Origin: Candidatus Planktophila lacus
GTDB taxonomy: Bacteria > Pseudomonadota > Gammaproteobacteria > Steroidobacterales > Steroidobacteraceae
Assembly: GCA_943331345.2 (NCBI GenBank)
Contig: CALQLF020000028.1
Coordinates: 1 to 33,499 of the forward strand
DNA: 33,499 nt
Direction of reading: 5' to 3'
The translations under genes and the position numbers were made by a program. The notes below the pieces were generated by a model that did no database searches, was not told the DNA's origin, and saw only the letters and a list, made by a program, of their open reading frames with translations. Below are positions 14,628 to 22,263 of this stretch, in pieces (the first letter of the stretch is position 1; the number at the start of each line of letters is the position of its first letter).

Positions 14628-16132
14628 GGGGTTATCTGGGCAACCAAGGCGGCGGCGGTGGTGGCGGCGGCAACCAGGGCGGCGGCGGCGGTGGCGGCGG
14701 TCGGATGAAGGGCCCGCGTCGCGGCAACCGCGGCGGCAACCGTGGCGGCAATCGCGGTGGTGGCAACTACGGCAACGAGGGTGGTCACCATCAGGGTTTG
14801 CCGGAGGACATGGGTGATGGCGAGGACCTTGGCATCATCAGTCCGACGGACCTTGAACGGGTCCGTCGCACGCTCAGTCTGAACGACCTCAAGCGCCGGC
14901 CCATCACCGAATTGGTACGCATGAGCGAAACGCTCGGCGTCGACAACGTTGCCCGTCAGCGCAAACAAGATGTCATCTTCTCCCTGCTGCAGGCCCACGC
15001 CAGAAATGGCGAGGACATCTACGGCGATGGCGTACTCGAAATTCTTTCCGACGGTTTCGGCTTCCTGCGTTCTGCAGACGGCAGTTACTTGGCTGGCCCC
15101 GACGACATCTACGTCAGCCCGGGTCAGATTCGTCGCTTCAACCTGCGCACGGGCGATAGCCTGTCGGGTCTCATCCGTCCGCCGAAGGAAGGCGAGCGCT
15201 ATTTCGCCCTCACCAAGGTGGGCGAGATCAACTTCGACGTGCCGGAAGGCGGACGCAACAAGGTTCTGTTCGAGAACCTCACGCCGCTGCACCCCACTTC
15301 GCGCCTGAAGCTCGAGCGCGGCAACGGCAGCACCGAGGACATGACCGCCCGGGTCATCGACCTCTGCGCGCCGCTCGGCAAGGGCCAGCGTGGCCTCATC
15401 GTCTCGCCGCCGAAGGCCGGCAAGACCATGCTGTTGCAGAACATTGCCACCAGCATCACCTACAACCACCCCGAGGTTTACCTCATCGTGCTGCTCATCG
15501 ACGAGCGGCCCGAGGAAGTGACGGAAATGTCGCGCACGGTAAAGGGTGAAGTGGTTGCTTCCACCTTCGACGAGCCGGCCAGCCGGCACGTGCAGGTGGC
15601 GGAAATGGTCATCGAGAAGGCCAAACGTCTCGTCGAGCACAAGCGCGACGTGGTCATCCTCCTCGACTCCATTACGCGTTTGGCGCGTGCTTACAACACT
15701 GTGGTGCCTAGCTCCGGCAAGGTGCTCACCGGTGGTGTGGACGCCAACGCTCTGCAGCGCCCGAAGCGCTTCTTCGGCGCAGCCCGCAACGTGGAAGAGG
15801 GTGGCTCGCTCACCATCATTGCCACGGCGCTCATCGACACGGGGTCCCGCATGGACGACGTGATCTTCGAAGAGTTCAAGGGCACCGGTAACAGCGAAAT
15901 CCATCTCGACCGCCGCATCGCTGAAAAGCGCGTGTTCCCGGCCGTGAACATCAACCGCAGTGGTACGCGTCGTGAAGAACTCATCACGACCACCGACGAG
16001 CTGCAGAAGATGTGGATTCTGCGCAAGCTGCTCCACCCGATGGACGAACTGGCAGCCGTCGAGTTCCTCATGGACCGCATGAAGGACACGAAGATGAATG
16101 CCGACTTCTTCGATTCGATGAAGCGGGGCTGA
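14624..16132 (+). CDS. rho: transcription termination factor Rho with Gly/Arg/Asn-rich N-terminal extension
   Basis: Hexameric RNA-dependent ATPase that ends transcription. The RNA-binding domain includes [17 protein letters not shown] and [10 protein letters not shown]-like [14 protein letters not shown]. The Walker A is PPKAGKT with Lys267, followed by [13 protein letters not shown], the Q-loop region and the C-terminal RSGTRREEL. The body from about residue 87 aligns end to end with E. coli Rho (419 residues). Ahead of it are about 86 residues made of two NQ-plus-eight-Gly repeats and [11 protein letters not shown]-type repeats, then an acidic linker. I used the GTG at 14624 because it overlaps the trxA stop and the Gly repeats read as protein repeats in this frame. 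ATG 14705 is the alternative and would still keep the RGG part. Its stop overlaps the next gene (TGATG). Confidence 0.93.
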   Translation: MRGYLGNQGGGGGGGGNQGGGGGGGGRMKGPRRGNRGGNRGGNRGGGNYGNEGGHHQGLPEDMGDGEDLGIISPTDLERVRRTLSLNDLKRRPITELVRMSETLGVDNVARQRKQDVIFSLLQAHARNGEDIYGDGVLEILSDGFGFLRSADGSYLAGPDDIYVSPGQIRRFNLRTGDSLSGLIRPPKEGERYFALTKVGEINFDVPEGGRNKVLFENLTPLHPTSRLKLERGNGSTEDMTARVIDLCAPLGKGQRGLIVSPPKAGKTMLLQNIATSITYNHPEVYLIVLLIDERPEEVTEMSRTVKGEVVASTFDEPASRHVQVAEMVIEKAKRLVEHKRDVVILLDSITRLARAYNTVVPSSGKVLTGGVDANALQRPKRFFGAARNVEEGGSLTIIATALIDTGSRMDDVIFEEFKGTGNSEIHLDRRIAEKRVFPAVNINRSGTRREELITTTDELQKMWILRKLLHPMDELAAVEFLMDRMKDTKMNADFFDSMKRG

Positions 16133-16812
16133 TGGACTCGGCAACGGAGGCGGCCCTCGGGGCCGCCGACCCGGTCATGGCGGGAATCATCGCCTTGGCC
16201 GGGCCTTGCACTTTGCGGCCCGCGCCGCGACAGCAGCCGTACGAGTCGCTGCTTTCGGCCATTGCTCACCAGCAGCTGAACGGCACCGCGGCAGCGACCA
16301 TCCTGCGCCGCTTCCAAGAATTGTTCCCCGCAGAGCAGCGCCTGCCGCGCAGTCGCTATCCGCAGCCTGCTGCCTTGTTGGCTGCCTCTGAAGAAACGCT
16401 GCGCAGTGCGGGTCTTTCACGCTCTAAGGTGTTGGCAGTGAAGGATATTGCCGCCAAGACCCTCGAAGGCGTGGTGCCGCCGCGCAAAGCGCTGGCGAAG
16501 CTCGACGACGAAACCATCATCGAGCAACTCGTTGCCGTGCGCGGCGTTGGCCGCTGGACGGTCGAGATGTTCCTGATGTTCACGCTAGGCCGCCCCGACG
16601 TGCTGCCGAGTGCGGACTTTGGTGTGCAGAACGGTTTTCGGTTGGCCTACGGTTTGCCGGAAATGCCGAAGCCGAAGGAATTGGCCGCGTTCGGCGAGCG
16701 CTGGGCGCCTTACCGCACCACCGCGGCTTGGTATCTCTGGCGCGCCGTGGACCTGCACAAGGCAGGTCAGTTGCCGCTGCCTCCTGCCAAAGTAGGCCGC
16801 CGCAAGAAGTGA
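16132..16812 (+). CDS. DNA-3-methyladenine glycosylase II-like (HhH-GPD)
   Basis: Base-excision repair enzyme that removes alkylated purines, 226 residues. The helix-hairpin-helix is LVAVRGVGRWTVEM (133-146), and the catalytic Asp162 follows in LPSADFGVQ. AIAHQQLNGTAAATI (44-58) is the typical early helix of the AlkA/Mag group. There is no iron-sulfur cluster Cys set, which argues against MutY or endonuclease III. It lacks the AlkA N-terminal domain, so it is the short Mag-like form. The ATG shares a base with the rho stop, placing it in the trxA-rho operon. Its 3' end overlaps a convergent membrane protein gene by 46 bases. Confidence 0.92.
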   Translation: MDSATEAALGAADPVMAGIIALAGPCTLRPAPRQQPYESLLSAIAHQQLNGTAAATILRRFQELFPAEQRLPRSRYPQPAALLAASEETLRSAGLSRSKVLAVKDIAAKTLEGVVPPRKALAKLDDETIIEQLVAVRGVGRWTVEMFLMFTLGRPDVLPSADFGVQNGFRLAYGLPEMPKPKELAAFGERWAPYRTTAAWYLWRAVDLHKAGQLPLPPAKVGRRKK

Positions 16813-17135
16813 CGCGCTAGCAGCGCCACGCCCGAAGCGTAGAGCACGAAATAAATCACGCCGAATGGCGCGCTGTTGTCCATGCGAAACAGCGAGGCCG
16901 CGTCGCCCCACAGCAGGAAGCCGACGGCCAAGACCGGGAACCCAAGGATACCCGCCCAGACACGCAACGTACGTGAGGGTTCGGCAATGAGCATCATCGC
17001 CAGGATGACATTCAGCAGTAGCAAGGCTGGTGTGCCGAACATCATGGAGACGATGCCGGAGAAATCCGAGGCGAAGGCCAACGGGCTGACCAACGCCAGT
17101 GCCAGGGCGGTGGTTCGCGGGGGAGGGAGTTGCAT
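16767..17135 (-). CDS. small integral membrane protein, unknown family
   Basis: 122 residues that I do not recognise. An N-terminal hydrophobic segment ending in LAFAS resembles a signal peptide or first helix. Two or three more hydrophobic segments follow: ALLLLNVILAMMLIAE, RVWAGILGFPVLAVGFLLW and GVIYFVLYASGVALLARHF. An AGGA ribosome site lies just upstream of ATG 17135. No catalytic motif is visible. The last 46 bases overlap the glycosylase gene on the other strand. The hydrophobic pattern and the ribosome site support a real gene; its role is unknown. Confidence 0.65.
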   Translation of the reverse strand: MQLPPPRTTALALALVSPLAFASDFSGIVSMMFGTPALLLLNVILAMMLIAEPSRTLRVWAGILGFPVLAVGFLLWGDAASLFRMDNSAPFGVIYFVLYASGVALLARHFLRRPTLAGGSGN

Positions 17136-17259
17136 CCGGGTTCCTGCTGAAGCCGTCGTCGCTGCATGATAACTTCTCGGCTGCCGCCGCGCGCCTCCGG
17201 CCTTCGGTGTGCTCGCACTGGCCTGCAGGGGTCGTCAAGGCGTTGTCGTGGAGACTGCC

Positions 17260-18492
17260 ATGAGCGAAGCGAATCCGAGGACGGAACGGCTCATCGAGAT
17301 CGACGCCCTGCGCGGCTTCGCTCTCTTCGGTGTGTTCGGTGCGAACCTCCCGCTGTTTTCTGGTCTTGCCTACCTTCCCGAGTCGCCTATGGCTTCCGGC
17401 GCACTGGAGCCGGCGTTGGCGTTCGCCCGGCTGTGGCTTGTCGAGAACAAGTTCATGGGCCTGTTTTCCATGCTGTTTGGTTACAGCTTCTGGCTATTCC
17501 TGCGTGGTCTACAAGCACGTGGCGAAAGGGGTTATGCGCCGTTTTTCCGCCGCATTTGCTGGTTGTTCCTGTTCGGCGCCATCCACGGTTGGTTGTTCTG
17601 GTGCTGGGATATTCTGCGCTTCTATGCCTTGTGGGCGCTGCTGCTGCCGCTGTGTCTCCGCGCTTCGGCGGTCCGCTTGTTCTTCGCGTCGTGGGGCCTG
17701 TCACTGGGTGTGCCTGCGGCGGTAGCTGCCGTGGGCGTGCTGTTCGCTGGCGCCTCCGGCGTAGACGGTGTGGAGACAGCAGACGCTGTTGGTATCGCCA
17801 TCGACGGAGCGCTCCACGCTTTCTCGCGAGGAACCTTCGCCGAAGCATTGCAAGCCAACTGGCAACTGGACTGGGCCATCACCCTCGGCTGGAGTCAGTT
17901 GGCCTACCAGTCGACTATCTTCGGCCACTTCCTCATGGGCTTGGCGGCGGCGCGGTATTTCGGTGAGGCCGGTCCGACAGCGCAGCCGAACCTACTGCTG
18001 CGTATCTGGTGGTGGACCGCGCCGGTGGGTTTGGCCACGGCGCTGATCAGTGCCATGGGATGGCTCCACGGCGGCGCGGCAGGCGCCGGGCCCATCGCTG
18101 CGTTCCAAGCTGCACATGCGGCGGTGCTCGCGGAACTCGGCAATACCACCCTCACGCTTGCCTGGGCCTGCGGGTTCTTGTGGTTGTTGACGCGGCCTTG
18201 CGCGCGTCCGTGGCTGCTGGCGTTGGTGCCGGCCGGTCGCATGGCGCTTAGTCTCTATTTGCTGCAGAGCGTGCTGGGTCTACTGATGTTCTACCACTGG
18301 ACGGGCGGGCCCGCTTGGATGGGACAATGGTCCGAGGTCCGAATCGCCGCGTGGTGGTTTGCGGGCTTCGCCCTGCAGGCATGGCTGGCGAACCTGTGGC
18401 TGCGCCGTCATGCGCAGGGCCCCATGGAATGGCTGTGGCGTTCGCTCACCTGGTGGCGACTCCAGTCTTGGCGAGCTTCGGCAAGAGGCTAA
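17260..18492 (+). CDS. DUF418 (YeiB-type) multi-pass membrane protein
   Basis: 410-residue inner-membrane protein with about nine to ten hydrophobic helices. The opening RLIEIDALRGFALFGVFGAN is the hallmark of the DUF418/YeiB and related acyltransferase-3-like membrane families. FSMLFGYSFWLFL and the C-terminal GRMALSLYLLQSVLG are further family blocks. GGAG lies six bases before ATG 17260, which gives the standard N-terminus. The C-terminal LANLWLRRHAQGPMEWLWRS is the usual DUF418 ending. The biochemical role of the family is not established. A GFA-family gene follows three bases after the stop, so the two may form an operon. Confidence 0.9.
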   Translation: MSEANPRTERLIEIDALRGFALFGVFGANLPLFSGLAYLPESPMASGALEPALAFARLWLVENKFMGLFSMLFGYSFWLFLRGLQARGERGYAPFFRRICWLFLFGAIHGWLFWCWDILRFYALWALLLPLCLRASAVRLFFASWGLSLGVPAAVAAVGVLFAGASGVDGVETADAVGIAIDGALHAFSRGTFAEALQANWQLDWAITLGWSQLAYQSTIFGHFLMGLAAARYFGEAGPTAQPNLLLRIWWWTAPVGLATALISAMGWLHGGAAGAGPIAAFQAAHAAVLAELGNTTLTLAWACGFLWLLTRPCARPWLLALVPAGRMALSLYLLQSVLGLLMFYHWTGGPAWMGQWSEVRIAAWWFAGFALQAWLANLWLRRHAQGPMEWLWRSLTWWRLQSWRASARG

Positions 18493-18495
18493 AAG

Positions 18496-18942
18496 ATGAA
18501 TGCAGGAAATACGACCGAGGTGGGTACGAGCAAGACCGGCGGGTGCTTGTGTGGTGCGGTGCGCTATGAAGTTCGTGGCCCACTGCGGCCGGTAGTGGTT
18601 TGCCACTGCACGCAGTGCCGCAAGCAGACAGGTCATTTTCTGGCAGCTACGGGTTGCCTGCGGGAACATTTGGTGTTGACGCGTGCCGACGGGCTGAAGT
18701 GGTATCGCTCGAGTGACATCGCGCAGCGCGGGTTCTGCCAGGAATGCGGCAGCGTGCTGTTCTGGCAGGCGGACGCGGCGGCGCATACGTCCATCACGCC
18801 GGGAAGCCTCGACGGTACTTCAGGCTTGGAAACCGCGGTGCATATCTGCGTGGCAGACAAGGGCGACTACTACGCCATCGAACCGGGCGTGCCGCAGGTG
18901 CCGGGTGTGGAGTTCAGCGTTCCAGTGCCGGGGGCGGCGTAA
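18496..18942 (+). CDS. GFA-family zinc-binding protein
   Basis: 148 residues with the cysteine pattern of the glutathione-dependent formaldehyde-activating (GFA/CENP-V) family: GGCLCGAVRY (Cys17, Cys19), CHCTQCRKQTG (Cys36, Cys38, Cys41) and CQECGS (Cys81, Cys84). These residues bind two zinc ions in family structures. Most members have no confirmed activity, and the original formaldehyde role is disputed. An AGAGG-type site is placed just before the ATG. The 3' end overlaps the convergent GNAT gene by 29 bases. Confidence 0.9.
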   Translation: MNAGNTTEVGTSKTGGCLCGAVRYEVRGPLRPVVVCHCTQCRKQTGHFLAATGCLREHLVLTRADGLKWYRSSDIAQRGFCQECGSVLFWQADAAAHTSITPGSLDGTSGLETAVHICVADKGDYYAIEPGVPQVPGVEFSVPVPGAA

Positions 18943-19474
18943 GCGGCGTCAAGCGTCGGTCCCAGAGTTCGTAACCGGCGCGACGTTGGAAGCCATGCCT
19001 ACGGTAGAACTCGCGGGCCATCAAGTTGTTGGTGGCCAGCTGCAGTTGCAGGCAGCAGATGCCGCGCTCGCGCAAGGCGGCTTCCGCGGCGTTGAGTAAT
19101 GTGCTGCCAAGGCCGCTGCCGCGCACCGGTCGACGCACATAGAGTTCATCTATTTCCGCGGCTGTGCCGCCGTACTCGAGGCTGAACTGGGTGACGGCGA
19201 TAAGGTAGCCGAGCGGTTGACCCGCTGGGTCCTCTGCCAGCCACGCGAAGGCTCCGCCACCCGGCTCCAAGGCCGGCCGTAGCAAGTTTGCGACGCGCAC
19301 GGTATCGAAATTCGGAATCTCTTCACGCTCCCAGTATTCACGCATCAGGCTGCACAACGCCAAGGCGTCAGCAGAATGAGCGGGGCGCACCGCTGCATTC
19401 CAGTCCTTCGCTGCCCGGGTTTCCGGCAGGGTTTCGGTGGCCGGGTCCACCGATTCAGCGTCAGTCTTGTTCAT
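18914..19474 (-). CDS. GNAT-family N-acetyltransferase
   Basis: 186 residues. The acetyl-CoA loop RRPVRGSGLGS (114-124) follows the strand AEIDELYV, and a late ATNNLMAREFYRRHGF is the usual GNAT motif B with the catalytic-region Tyr. The first 25 residues are polar and probably disordered. ATG 19474 lies 14 bases inside the end of the upstream channel-like gene, so the two are probably co-translated. Substrate (amine, amino acid or protein N-terminus) is not predictable. Confidence 0.88.
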   Translation of the reverse strand: MNKTDAESVDPATETLPETRAAKDWNAAVRPAHSADALALCSLMREYWEREEIPNFDTVRVANLLRPALEPGGGAFAWLAEDPAGQPLGYLIAVTQFSLEYGGTAAEIDELYVRRPVRGSGLGSTLLNAAEAALRERGICCLQLQLATNNLMAREFYRRHGFQRRAGYELWDRRLTPLTPPPALER

Positions 19475-19808
19475 CGGCGTGGAACTTGTGGAGGATGCGG
19501 TGGAAGATGGGCGCGACCATCCAGACACTGGTGCCCACGAACACGAGGCCTGCATAGAGCGCAAAGAAGGTGCTGAACCATTTGCCGGCAACGGACGTCG
19601 GGATGGTGGTGGGGCCCATGCCACCGAGCAGCATGGCGCTGTTCAGCAGACCATCCAGCCAGTCGGTACCTTCGGTGTAGTGCGAGCCCACCGTTCCTAA
19701 GGCGAGTGACGCCAGCAGATACAACACGGCGACAGTCAGGTGCCGGTATACCCGTTGCCGGAATTGTTGGCTTTCCAATAAAGCCTGACGACGGTGTTCA
19801 AAGCGCAT
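19461..19808 (-). CDS. two-helix ion-channel-like membrane protein with GMGP pore loop
   Basis: 115 residues with an amphipathic N-terminus, helix LTVAVLYLLASLALGTVG, a re-entrant-like segment DGLLNSAMLLGGMGP, and a second helix FSTFFALYAGLVFVGTSVW, followed by a basic His-rich tail. The layout is that of a two-helix potassium channel pore, but the selectivity filter TVGYG is replaced by GGMGP (62-66). I recall uncharacterised proteins of this type; no function is known to me. ATG 19808 is preceded by GGAAGGA; a TTG further upstream is less likely. The gene overlaps the GNAT gene. Confidence 0.75.
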   Translation of the reverse strand: MRFEHRRQALLESQQFRQRVYRHLTVAVLYLLASLALGTVGSHYTEGTDWLDGLLNSAMLLGGMGPTTIPTSVAGKWFSTFFALYAGLVFVGTSVWMVAPIFHRILHKFHADEQD

Positions 19809-19926
19809 GCGTGTTTTCCTTCCGTGAAATGGCTTCCCGACGCAAACGATCAAGCCAATGTTCGTGGAGTGGATGTACGAGGGGCAATCGTGGATGTCCG
19901 AAAATTCCGCCGCAGTCTGCCAAAGC

Positions 19927-20343
19927 CTAGTCTTGTTGGGCAGGGGCTGTCAGTTGTGCCAGCAAGCCGGCGAGGTCGAGTTCGGTCCAAGATTCACAGA
20001 TGCGCCCGTCGCGGAAGCGGTACAGCACCAGTGCCGTGAAACTCATCGGGCGCCCGGTAGCCGGAATGCCGCGAAAGTCTCCAGTGTGTCGCGCTTGCGT
20101 GGTGATGCGCATGATGGCGCGGTTGTCGAAGGCCAGCAGCTCATGCACGGTGCGCACGGTTTCGGTAAACGCTAGGCCGAAACCGAATTCAGTCTGCTTT
20201 AGCATCTCGAGGTCGAGATGCACGCGCCCGGCAATGTGGCCGGCGTAGTCGGGCGTGAAGATGTCGAGGAAGTCACCTTCGAAGCCGGCATCCGCCATGG
20301 CTATCCAGCGTTGCAGGGTGGCGAGGTTTTCGGTAGTTGTCAT
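19927..20343 (-). CDS. SnoaL-like / nuclear transport factor 2 fold protein
   Basis: 138 residues of the SnoaL-like ester cyclase family: an N-terminal helix pair NLATLQRWIAMADAG, the middle TPDYAGHIAG, then strands ending in TALVLYRFRDGRICESWTELDL. The C-terminal WTELD block is typical of this fold. Such proteins bind small polyketide-like or other hydrophobic molecules, and many have no assigned reaction. It starts four bases after the stop of the cupin gene, so the two form a small operon. The downstream 118 bases to the channel-like gene show no terminator. Confidence 0.82.
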   Translation of the reverse strand: MTTTENLATLQRWIAMADAGFEGDFLDIFTPDYAGHIAGRVHLDLEMLKQTEFGFGLAFTETVRTVHELLAFDNRAIMRITTQARHTGDFRGIPATGRPMSFTALVLYRFRDGRICESWTELDLAGLLAQLTAPAQQD

Positions 20344-20347
20344 GGGT

Positions 20348-20731
20348 TCAGCCCTTTGGTTCGAAGATGACGAAGCGCTTGGTGGTGGTGGCTACCACTT
20401 CCCAAGTGCCCACAAACCCCCGCGGAATGACGAAGCGGTCGCCGGCGTGCAGCGCCGTGGCTTGGCCTGCGCTGTCCGTGACCACGCTGTGCCCTTCCAA
20501 CAGTTCGCAGTATTCCTCTTCCGTGTACCGGATATGCCACTTGCCGGGCTCGCTGCGCCAGGTGCCGGCGAAAAACTGGCCGCTGGCATCGGTATGGTCC
20601 AGCCACACCTGTTGCAGGGGGTTGCCCACCAGCAGTTTTTCCGGGGCCAGGTGGTATTCCTCCACGCTAGGCGTTTTTCCAGTGAATAAACGCAAGGCGT
20701 TTGCTGAAAGGCCCGGTAATTCGTTGGGCAT
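20348..20731 (-). CDS. cupin-domain protein (DUF861/cupin_3 type)
   Basis: 127-residue single-domain cupin. The motif region is WHIRYTEEEYCELLEGHSVV, then LHAGDRFVIPRGFVGTWEV, which fits the cupin_3 group where several metal-binding His are replaced. It resembles small cupins found beside amino-acid or sugar-acid genes, so metal binding is uncertain. GAGGA lies upstream of ATG 20731. It is the first gene of a two-gene unit with the SnoaL-like protein. No function is assigned. Confidence 0.85.
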   Translation of the reverse strand: MPNELPGLSANALRLFTGKTPSVEEYHLAPEKLLVGNPLQQVWLDHTDASGQFFAGTWRSEPGKWHIRYTEEEYCELLEGHSVVTDSAGQATALHAGDRFVIPRGFVGTWEVVATTTKRFVIFEPKG

Positions 20732-20892
20732 GGGGGGTTTTCCTCACGAGTGCCGCCATGGTCGACACGGCGTGGCGCTATTCTGCTATACAACTATCGG
20801 CGCCGCCTTGGGTGGCAGCCACTTATTTCGCGTTTTATTCTCGCCGGTTTTTCATTCCGGTTTTTTTGTTCTATTTTTTGAGGGGAACCATC
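20732..20892. promoter_or_regulatory. divergent promoter region and T-rich leader between cupin and VOC genes
   Basis: 161 bases. An AT-rich patch at 20779-20796 contains TATACA (20787-20792, plus strand), with TCGACA at 20762-20767 as a poor -35, and TATAGC on the minus strand. From 20821 to 20880 the plus strand is 58% T, with T-runs of 4, 5, 7 and 6 bases, in an otherwise GC-rich chromosome. This would be an unusually U-rich mRNA leader for the VOC gene. The VOC ribosome site AGGGGAA follows at 20881. Confidence 0.4.
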
Positions 20893-21279
20893 ATGTCCAT
20901 CTTTACGCACGTCTGCCTCGGTGCACTCGACCTGCCCGCTTCCAAGAAGTTCTACGATGCCGCGCTCGGCGCTCTGGGCATCGGCTGCATCGGCCCCATG
21001 GGCGAGCGCGCCTGGATGTACGGCAAGGGTGCTCCCGAGTTCCTGGTGATGCTGCCAGCCAACGGCTCGGCGGCCACCTTCGCCAATGGCGGCACGCTCG
21101 GCTTCGCGGCCACTACGCGCGCTCAGGTTCGCGCTTTCCACGAGGCGGGCCTCGCCGCTGGCGGTACCTGCGAAGGCCCTTCGGGCCCCCGTGCTTTCAC
21201 GCCGACTGCCTACGCCGCCTACGTGCGTGACCCGGCCGGCAACAAGCTCTGCGCTTACTGCTTCGCCGACGGCGAATAA
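20893..21279 (+). CDS. VOC-superfamily (glyoxalase/dioxygenase fold) protein
   Basis: 128 residues of the vicinal oxygen chelate fold. HVCLGALDLPASKKFYDAAL (6-25) is the standard first beta-alpha unit with the metal-type His6, and AAYVRDPAGNKLCAYC is the C-terminal strand with the DP-GN turn typical of the family. The length suits a single two-module VOC protein of the glyoxalase/bleomycin-resistance-like type, and the reaction is unknown. It is preceded by a T-rich leader and AGGGGAACC. A strong stem-loop lies 27 bases downstream at the convergent end of cdhR. Confidence 0.87.
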   Translation: MSIFTHVCLGALDLPASKKFYDAALGALGIGCIGPMGERAWMYGKGAPEFLVMLPANGSAATFANGGTLGFAATTRAQVRAFHEAGLAAGGTCEGPSGPRAFTPTAYAAYVRDPAGNKLCAYCFADGE

Positions 21280-21305
21280 GGCTCGCGCTTCAGTCTTGGG
21301 CTGCT

Positions 21306-21334
21306 GTCACCCCGCGCGAAAGCGCGTGGGTGAC
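21306..21334. terminator. GNRA-capped stem-loop at the convergent VOC/cdhR junction
   Basis: A 12-bp stem (GTCACCC plus CGCGC with its complement, one bulged T at 21327) closed by a GAAA tetraloop. It covers the cdhR stop and last codons and lies 27 bases after the VOC stop. GNRA loops make very stable hairpins. There is no U-tract on either side, so it is a non-canonical or bidirectional end structure. Confidence 0.5.
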
Positions 21335-22263
21335 TTGCCCCGGGCCTGCCGGAAGGTGCGGGAGAACTGCGCCAGCGAAGCAAAGCCGCAGGCCAGTGAA
21401 ATATCGCGCACCGACAGGTGCGAATACCGCAACAGCCTTTCTGCCTTGTCCAGTCGCAGTTGCTGGTAGTAGCCCATCGGCCGCTTGCCGAGCCGGCTTT
21501 GGAATAAACGCTCCATTTGCCTTTGCGACAGGCCACCGATAGCGGCCAGCGCGGCCGCGGGAAGTACCTCTTCCGTCGAGCCTTCCATCGCCGCGATGAT
21601 GGATAGCAGGCGTGGGTCTTCGGTCCCGTGGCGCACCCGTGCCGGTGCGCGCGCTTGGGCCCGGTCGTCCGCCATGCGGAAGTGCAGCAGTTGGTCTGCC
21701 ACGGTCACGGCTACGGCCCGCCCGAGCAGCCCTTCAATCACGGCCAGCATCATGTCGATGGCCGCGGAACCGCCGGCGCAGGTGATGCGTCCCCGGTCTA
21801 TCTCGTAGAGCGACTGCGTGGCTTGTACTTGCGGGTACTCTTCGCGGAAGCCGGGCAGGCTTTCCCAATGGCAGGTGGCGCGGTGGCCATCCAGCACGCC
21901 GGCCGCGGCCAGCAGGAACGGCGCCGTGTCGATGCCCGCCAGCGTGGCCTGCCCGCGGGCCAGCTTGCGAATGGCGGCCAGCATGGGGCGGCCCAAGCCC
22001 TGCTCGTGTTCGTAGCTGGCGGAGAACACTGCCATGGCGGGCGTGCCGATATCCTTCAAGCCACCGCTGACGGACACGGGAATGCCGTTCGATGCCGCCA
22101 CCGGCTGGCCGTCCGCCGAGATGAACCGCCAACTGAAGGCCTCCCCCGCGAAGCGGTTCGCCACGCGCAGGGGCTCCAGCGCGCCGTAAAGCGCGATCAT
22201 GGAAAACTTCGGCACGAGCACGAACACCACGTCGTGCGTCTGCGGGGGAATGGCTGGCGACAT
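21307..22263 (-). CDS. cdhR: GlxA-type AraC-family regulator, probable carnitine regulator CdhR
   Basis: 318-residue transcription factor. Residues about 10-190 form a DJ-1/PfpI-like (GATase1) domain (VVFVLVPKFSMIALYGALEPL, then GGSAAIDMMLAVIEG), and residues about 215-318 are an AraC double helix-turn-helix with ISLACGFASLAQFSRTFR. This domain pair is shared by CdhR, GbdR and ArgR. It diverges from a dehydrocarnitine-cleaving enzyme gene and a carnitine dehydrogenase gene, as cdhR does in Pseudomonas. It is therefore named by context, with L-carnitine or a related betaine as the expected inducer. The ATG has no ribosome site and a possible promoter lies immediately upstream, so the transcript may be leaderless or short-leadered. 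Confidence 0.85.
   Translation of the reverse strand: MSPAIPPQTHDVVFVLVPKFSMIALYGALEPLRVANRFAGEAFSWRFISADGQPVAASNGIPVSVSGGLKDIGTPAMAVFSASYEHEQGLGRPMLAAIRKLARGQATLAGIDTAPFLLAAAGVLDGHRATCHWESLPGFREEYPQVQATQSLYEIDRGRITCAGGSAAIDMMLAVIEGLLGRAVAVTVADQLLHFRMADDRAQARAPARVRHGTEDPRLLSIIAAMEGSTEEVLPAAALAAIGGLSQRQMERLFQSRLGKRPMGYYQQLRLDKAERLLRYSHLSVRDISLACGFASLAQFSRTFRQARGKSPTRFRAG

Noticed and set aside
14447-16144. 565-codon frame opposite rho and trxA
   Set aside because: Antisense to two well conserved genes; the product has only low-complexity composition.
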